Assembly (NCBI RefSeq): GCF_947179165.1
Contig: NC_077243.1
Location: 54,455,001-54,519,000, forward strand
Length of the DNA stretch: 64,000 bases
From: Solanum dulcamara
Taxonomy: Eukaryota > Streptophyta > Magnoliopsida > Solanales > Solanaceae
Reading direction: 5' to 3'
This document shows positions 57,982 through 64,000 of this stretch, piece by piece. The notes under the pieces are model-generated. The model saw nothing but the letters and a program-made list of their open reading frames with translations. It was not told the origin of the DNA and made no database searches. How positions within the stretch are numbered: position 1 is the first letter of the stretch; every line of letters begins with the position of its first letter. The translations under genes and the position numbers were made by a program.

Positions 57982-58188
57982 AACAAGTACATTCATATAT
58001 CTATGTCACTTCCCAACTGCCTTGAGTAAATTCATATAATAAAGTCATCCATGCTCTATATTAGCTGCTAGCCTCACATAAATTTGGAGCTATAAATGGT
58101 TAGGAAGCCTCTCTGTATACTTCCCCATACTTTATATCTCATCATCATACTAAAAAAAAAAAAAAAAAAAAAAAAAAACAAGTACATT
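57982..58188 (+). mobile_element. small retroposed insert with poly(A) tail and target duplication
   Basis: AACAAGTACATT at 57982-57993 recurs at 58177-58188, directly after a run of 27 A (58152-58178). Between them lie ~160 bp of unique sequence. Poly(A) plus a 12-bp duplication is the mark of LINE-type target-primed insertion. I see no tRNA-like A/B boxes at its start, so it may be a truncated element or a retroposed transcript instead of a typical SINE. Confidence 0.8.
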
Positions 58189-58399
58189 TGAGGCCAGTTG
58201 AAAAAGAACATTTAGCTAATGTGAAAAACTTTTTTATGTGCCTCAAATAACGAGCGTCCACACACTAATTTTGGGTCCGATCCACTTTTTAGGAGATAAA
58301 AAAAAGGAAAAATTATGCAGATAAGCAAACATATACTAGTTAATTAGTTAACATAACTATAATTTGAATCAATTATGGTTCACGGCAAACATCTAGCTG

Positions 58400-58690
58400 C
58401 AATTATAGTTTGAGCTTTGTATAATTCGCGCGATTTACACAAATATTGTGCGCGAATCGAATTGTATAACGAAATATACAAACACTACAAATTGTATAGC
58501 GAATTATACAAATGTTGTGCATGAATTGTATAGTGAAGTATACAAACGTTATACCAAAAATGCGAATTGTATAGCGAATTATACAAGCGTATACAAATGT
58601 TGAGCGAATTACACAAACACTGCTATAACTATAACTACGAATTATAATTAGCAAACTATAGCTATAGAGCATAATTAAGGTATTTTTGAG
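58400..58690. repeat. short tandem/inverted repeats based on gaattgtatagcgaattatac
   Basis: Four or five imperfect units of attgtata(g/a)(c/t)ga(a)(a/t)tatacaaa followed by cgttgtgcg-like words. The unit itself is partly palindromic (gtata...tatac). The minus-strand ORF at 58403-58672 is made of this repeat and is not a gene. Confidence 0.75.
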
Positions 58691-58769
58691 TGACTATATG
58701 CGAAAATTTCCCCCCAAAAAAAACCCTACGCACAATTAGTGTTAGTTATGTGAAACGCATATCTGTAAT

Positions 58770-58906
58770 CACTACTAAAAAAAATTAAATTTAGCAACGT
58801 GACAAATATTGTACCTAAACATAAAAAACGTCGCTATTGTTTGCTATGAGTGAAAAAGCGACGGATCAACAACAAAGTTCATGGCTAAATTTAATTTTTA
58901 CTAATA
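58770..58906. mobile_element. MITE with ~23-bp inverted ends
   Basis: Left end CACTACTAAAAAAAATT followed by aaatttagc; right end gctaaatttaatttttacta. The two ends are inverted copies (taaatttagc / gctaaattta). The CACTA start suggests a CACTA-derived MITE, but the right end does not close with TAGTG, so the superfamily is uncertain. Confidence 0.65.
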
Positions 58907-59862
58907 TAATAACCGTATCAGGAACAAGAATAGTGTATTTGATAACAACAAAGGAAGTTTAACATAATTTGTATTGAAGAATTGCTTCAAATCGAATTAA
59001 GTTTCACTTGAAAACAAAGTCAAATTTCTCAGGAATTAGATGACAAACTATTTTCTATTAATGATATTATTAAAGCTTTTGAGAAAAGGAATTCACTGAT
59101 CAATAGAAGAAAGTCTGTTCAGCGTCTTTTTAAAGAAGAGAAGAAGAGCTTATTGTTTTGTAACATCCCACAAATTCTAATCTAACATATGAACGATTTC
59201 TCATATGCGTATAGATCCAAACCTAATAATTTTTAATTATATATAGGTGCTAAAGTTAATTCATTAGTGTGAAAAGAGGTTTGGAGATGAATTAAGACCA
59301 TACAAATTTTCTAGCACAAAGTTAAGTTGAAAACTTCTTTACCGATTGAGTTTCAATATAAGTTTCTATGTGGATCAAATTTAAATGGGAAGATATATTA
59401 TGATATGAAGAGTTAGATGTCTCATTACCCACCAAATTAAATTTCTTTGAATCTTCTTTCCAATGCCACAACCACTCATCAATCCGAGATCAAAGTTAAA
59501 AGTTATGGTCATTTTAATTTTGACTGACGTTCTCAAAAAGAGAGCGAAAAAGGAGATTATCTACTATTTGTTCAATTCATACCAACAAGCACATTGCAAA
59601 AATAACAAATATAAAATGGGGGGAGTTGATTTCTTTAAGATAACAATGTAACAAAAGAGTTGATTTCTTAAGATTGAAAAGGACTAGGGTGTGCATTCGA
59701 TGGGGATATTAACTTGAAAGTGTTGACTAACTAAATTAGAATCAATCACAACATGGGTAGCATTTGACTTAATTGTATTCAAAGTTCTCTCGGCAATGAA
59801 TATGTTTGTCTTGGATTCTTCTGAATCCCAAAACCTTGCCAGACAAACCACCAAAAATATTA
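58907..59862. other. no gene recognised
   Basis: AT-rich sequence with only short ORFs. TGTAACATCCCAC at 59161 resembles the start of a gypsy LTR, but I could not find a matching end or duplication before 59868. Confidence 0.5.
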
Positions 59863-59867
59863 GCTTG

Positions 59868-62148
59868 TGTAATGACCTGTTTGGTCATTTTGAGAATGAG
59901 TCATTTCTCTTTCATAAAATACTTTTTCCAAAAAAAAAAATTAATTATAAATTTTTGGACCTTTCGGTAACTTCGGTTATTTAGTTGAAGGGTAATTTTA
60001 GATAATTAATGTAATTTGTGGAATGAATTAATAATTTATTAAATATCCTTTTCACTTGAACCATGTATATGAATAAACTAGTGGGAGTTAACATTTATTT
60101 AATTAGTGGTTCCTAATATTTGCCCTAATGTATATTTAAAAGAAAAAAAACTAATAGCCCTCGAAGATGACTGTGATAACGAGAGAACGACAACAATGAC
60201 TTCGGCGATGACCAAAAATTACTGACCAATTTGCATCAGGTAAACCACACCTTCTTGTATTTTGTTTATAGGTGGAGGTTATATCATTAGTATTATATTA
60301 ATTATGTTAGAACTAAGATGAGAATGGAGGGATTTGGAGGCGGTGACCCCTTGAAAATGTTTTTGTTTGTGCTATGTACTTTCTATTAATTTTCTTTTTT
60401 TAAGTTTAGTGGATGTAGTATAGGGAATTTATCTTTAAGAAATTTTGAGGGATAATGATGGTGCAATGATGGACAAATTATAAATTGACAAATCTTTACA
60501 CATTTTTCTTTCCGTGGTCTTATTTGTGCACATTCTTATGGTTAATTTAGTTTTGATTCAAGTTATTTCATCAACTTATAATTCAAGTTTTGATATATTT
60601 GTATAGCTAATTAAATATTAGGTGTATTGTATTATATGAACACCATTAAAATTATGATATTGGAGAAATTAAAATTTATCCCTAGGCTTGAAATTCGAAA
60701 AATATGAGAGTTGACATATTATTTGGCATCAAGATTTGGAACTTGATTATAGATTTGCTTAAATTTTTGGGTTTAGGCTAGACATATGGTAATAAGGGTG
60801 TTGTTAGTTTCGAAATCTTATTGTGATTATTTATTTGACTAGATTACGTTGATTTGGAGGCCTAACGAAAAGGGAAGGCTCAAGCCCCAAAGTGATTGCT
60901 TGATTAATTAAGGCAAGTAAATTTCTAAACCTCAGTTTAAGCTTGTGGATGTTTGTATTTCCGTGTTATGGTACTGGAGAGTAATGAGAATTGGACTGGG
61001 TTATTGACTGTATGATTGGCCTTAAAAATAGAGATGAGGGGTATAAAATGGTGATCTAATGACATGAATTGGTAGAATTGATATGTTGTGATTATGGATT
61101 TATTTTGAACAGGTGAAATTACTATGTTGATGTGAGATAGAAAATAATTATTGGTGTGGTCATTTTATTATCGTGAATTATATCAACATGAATTAATTTC
61201 ATTGTTTCTGACATATTGTGTTGAGATTGAAAATGATATGAAACAAAAAGAGGTTGGGCCACACGCTTCGTGGCAGGTATTATGAGACAAAGAAGTCGGG
61301 CCACACGCTCCATGACAGGTATAATAAAATAAAGGGGTCGGACCACACGCTCAGTGGCAAGATATATATATATATTGAGGGGACGGACCACATGTTCCGT
61401 GGCAGGATACATAGACAGAAATGTCCCCCATGGGTTTTGGACTGTGATTCAGTGGATGTGCACCGATAGGACAGACATGCATTATTTCATTGCATTGCAC
61501 CTTTCTGATATTGTGAATTTGTGTTTACCCCCATATTGCTCTGTGTGTGCTGAACTTGACTTGGTATGATTCATTGACGAGACTATTGATGAGTATTTGT
61601 GGACTATATTACTACTGTTATTGTACAAGTGTAGAGTTGGGATGATTTTATGTAGGTTGTAATTAAGGAGGTTCGGTTGGGAGGATAGGATTACTTGTAT
61701 CTATTAAACTTTGCTTAGTTTTAGTTATCCACTTGCTGAATACCGTATTATTTGGTACTCACCCCTTGCTTCTACACTTGTGTAGGTTGTGAGCTCGGGC
61801 CTATTTGATCTCCTACTATTTTCTTCTACATCCGAGGCTATCGGTCCGAGTGTTGAAGTAGCTGTTACATCCATCTAGCGGACACCTCTTACTATTTTAT
61901 TATGTTTTAGTCCTATTCTAGAGACGAAGACATTGTGACTGTATTTTTTTTCGTACTTCGGCAATACATTAGTGGCTTGTATACGTGACAACCAATCTTG
62001 GGGATTTGAGTTTATTTTACGTATTTTCGATTAAGTTAAATTTTGATTTATCTCGTTTTCTTCCGCATCTACTTTTCGTTGGGTATTAGGCTGACTTATC
62101 TCAGTGGGTTGAGATGAGTGCCATCACACTCGGATTCGGGTCATGACA
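59868..62148 (+). mobile_element. E6: 2.28-kb solo LTR
   Basis: Begins TGTAATGACCTGTTTGGTC and ends GGGTCATGACA, flanked by GCTTG at 59863-59867 and 62149-62153. The first 150 bp and the stretch at 60590-60680 (taattaaatattaggtgta) resemble the E2 LTR, so it is a diverged relative. No primer site or coding domain inside. Confidence 0.92.
61246..61412. repeat. four ~45-bp tandem units inside E6
   Basis: Each unit has gg(g/a)ccacacgct(c/t)c(g/a/c)tggcagg followed by tat-rich spacer. Short ORFs across it on both strands (61122-61412, 61254-61469) are translations of the repeat. Confidence 0.85.
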
Positions 62149-62153
62149 GCTTG

Positions 62154-63864
62154 AGTGAGCATAAACTATTTTTAGATCAAGTCCATAGAGGAGAATTTAA
62201 TAGGATTTAGACTATCTCTAGTTCTAATCCTTTTATTAAATCGCAAGTCCTCCCTATTGAAACCTTACCCAACTTCACTTTTCTTTCACAAGCAAAAGTA
62301 AAATTAGAGAGTTCAATTAATGTTTGCAACCATCAATTTAGATTAAAGCTTCATTTTCAAGAATGAATCTATGTCATTGATAGGAATAGTATTCCTACGT
62401 TTTAAACTCATATTGAGCTATGAATCTATTAAAAGGCTGAAAATACATGGTGAAAGTCTATAGTTATGAATATGTTTAAGATATATGAATGCAATGCAAA
62501 TGAGTGTATATATATATATATATATAATTATTGTCGTAGTTGTAAAATAGAGTTTGGAGACCCCTTCTCTTGGGCACTGTGAGCTGGTCCTATGAATGTT
62601 TTCATTATGAAGTATTTTTGAATATATTTTTTATGTTTTTATGTGAGTAAGGCCAAAGAATTAAGAACTATTTGTGATCATCGACACGATAAGTTAATAA
62701 TATAAGTACAATTGTATAATTATCCGAACGTGCAAAGGAACCACCTTATGGGCATGATATAAACGTATATATGAGAATCCTTAAAATGTTAGTAGATTAT
62801 TTAGAAATAAAATTATACATGCTCTTGTTTAAGCTATACACTAAGACGGCAATCTTAGAGTCAACTTGCATATGTGCTATATTTTTTAGATATTCAATAT
62901 GAGATCGGTTGACTCGGTAAGTGATAATGATTATAACTTTATGTTACACTATCAATTGGATAATATCGGTGGGTAGATACAATAATAGTTGCAGCTATAG
63001 TTTAGTACACCATCACAAACATGTATAGTGGGTAGATGTTTATTCAGTTACTACACCATCGAGATGTCCATCTCGACTAGGCAAGGTTATCATTATGAAT
63101 GGATTATTATACAGTTCACCATTAGGGAAATATGATTTGTATATGTGTTTACTTGATTGTATTTTTTATATCGCTTACCTTTTCAAAGTAACTTATAGCT
63201 ACTATCATATACCACCAATTCACTTGAAAATCTATTATGGAAACCAAGACAGAGAAGCACCAAATGAAACACGGAGGAAACTATGTCAAAGCGATGAACT
63301 CAATGTGTAGAATAATTTTGTGAAGCACTTAAGCTCTAATTATCAAATCCTAAGGAGTATTTGATTTAAGGAGAACTTAGAATCTCTTTTTTAGTCTTGG
63401 GATGAAGTTTATTTTTGAGATAAAATGGTTTTTAATATGAAAATATCAATATATATCCATTCCACTGACTTGGGCCCACCTTGACATGCATGTTGTGCAG
63501 TATTTACGAAAATATGAATATCTCTCTATTATGAAGTTGTATTGGCGAACGATTTAATTGGGTGGAATGAAACTCATAGACCTTTAATTTGATAAGTAAT
63601 CGTCTCTTTAAATCATCATATATTGAGAGATATGGTCATCCCAAGTCATAACACATACTAGAACACTTCAAATACTTTCTCAAAATAAAACTTTCAAATT
63701 AAATATATTTTAACAAGCTCCCTTTGGCCTAAAACTCTTACTTTAATTCTTAATCACCTCTATATATCCATTTCATGATATGATCACTCATTTGGAAGCT
63801 TATTATCCTGAAAAATCATCAAAGAACAACGTAAGGCAAAAAAAAATATAATTTTTGATACAAC
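62154..63864. other. no gene recognised; includes a (TA)n run
   Basis: 1.7 kb without a recognisable gene. A TA dinucleotide run lies at about 62507-62526. ORFs are short (63095-63310 at most) and have no known domain. Confidence 0.5.
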
Positions 63865-64000
63865 TGTCATGCCTTGAGTCTATATCCTAGGCGTGGCCGG
63901 CACTTGAAAATTTTTTGTAGTCCCAAGAGAACCCTTGTCATGGGTAGCTACTCAGCAGAAGACTCAACTCAATTACAATAGTTTAACTCTGATGCGGCAT
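63865..64000 (-). mobile_element. edge of a gypsy LTR on the minus strand
   Basis: TGTCATGCC at 63865, then cctaggcgtggccggcactt, is the reverse complement of the LTR-end style gtgccggccacgcctagg...catgaca seen at the end of E5. The element runs off the window. Confidence 0.7.

Noticed and set aside
59161..59867. Another LTR starting TGTAACATCCCAC
   Set aside because: Only the start resembles an LTR; no end, target duplication or second copy was found.
63095..63310. 71-aa plus-strand ORF near the window end
   Set aside because: No recognisable domain, no promoter features and length within chance expectation.

Overview
This looks like repeat-rich intergenic DNA from a dicot plant nuclear genome, probably Solanaceae. 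That placement is inferred from the repeat styles and the endogenous pararetrovirus, not from a marker gene. I found one intact protein-coding gene: a three-exon exostosin-type (GT47) glycosyltransferase on the plus strand, 51852-57810. Almost everything else is transposable elements nested inside one another, each delimited here by its terminal sequences and target-site duplications (TSDs).

Layout. (1) 1-4942: an AT-rich minisatellite (unit roughly 70-80 bp) alternates with four copies of a ~490-bp block, followed by ~1.4 kb of single-copy sequence that resembles plant mitochondrial intergenic DNA. (2) 4943-37442: an old Ty3/gypsy-type element (E1) with ~3.6-kb LTRs sits in the minisatellite (TSD CTATC on both sides; the minisatellite resumes at 37443). 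Its 3' LTR is stretched over 25.6 kb because a short ATT microsatellite near the LTR end expanded and then took two insertions. These are a younger gypsy element (E2, 16550-28806, TSD ATTAT), itself split in pol by a 3.45-kb solo LTR (E3, 21491-24943, TSD TTGAC), and an endogenous caulimovirid (29390-36535). (3) 37536-50830: a hAT transposon on the minus strand, with its transposase broken in two by a third gypsy element (E4, 38314-49117). E4 contains another solo LTR (E5, 42166-44316, TSD GTGTC) and has a tandem duplication and a large inverted repeat at its 3' end. (4) 50831-58000: the glycosyltransferase gene, whose 3.8-kb first intron holds MITE-like sequences and local duplications. (5) 58000-64000: a small poly(A)-tailed retroposed insert, a MITE, a further solo LTR (E6, 59868-62148, TSD GCTTG) and the edge of a minus-strand LTR at the window end.

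The viral insert is circularly permuted relative to a caulimovirid genome. In order along the plus strand it holds coat protein, protease, RT/RNase H, a downstream ORF, promoter/leader with Met-tRNA primer site, and movement protein. The segment that should join movement protein to coat protein lies inverted at the right end. The insert carries several stops and a frameshift. The most unusual features are the microsatellite acting as a repeated landing site, the ~300-bp microsatellite stretch duplicated on both sides of the viral insert, the inverted viral fragment, the G-box cluster in the E3 LTR promoter, and the perfect-junction inverted repeat at the end of E4.
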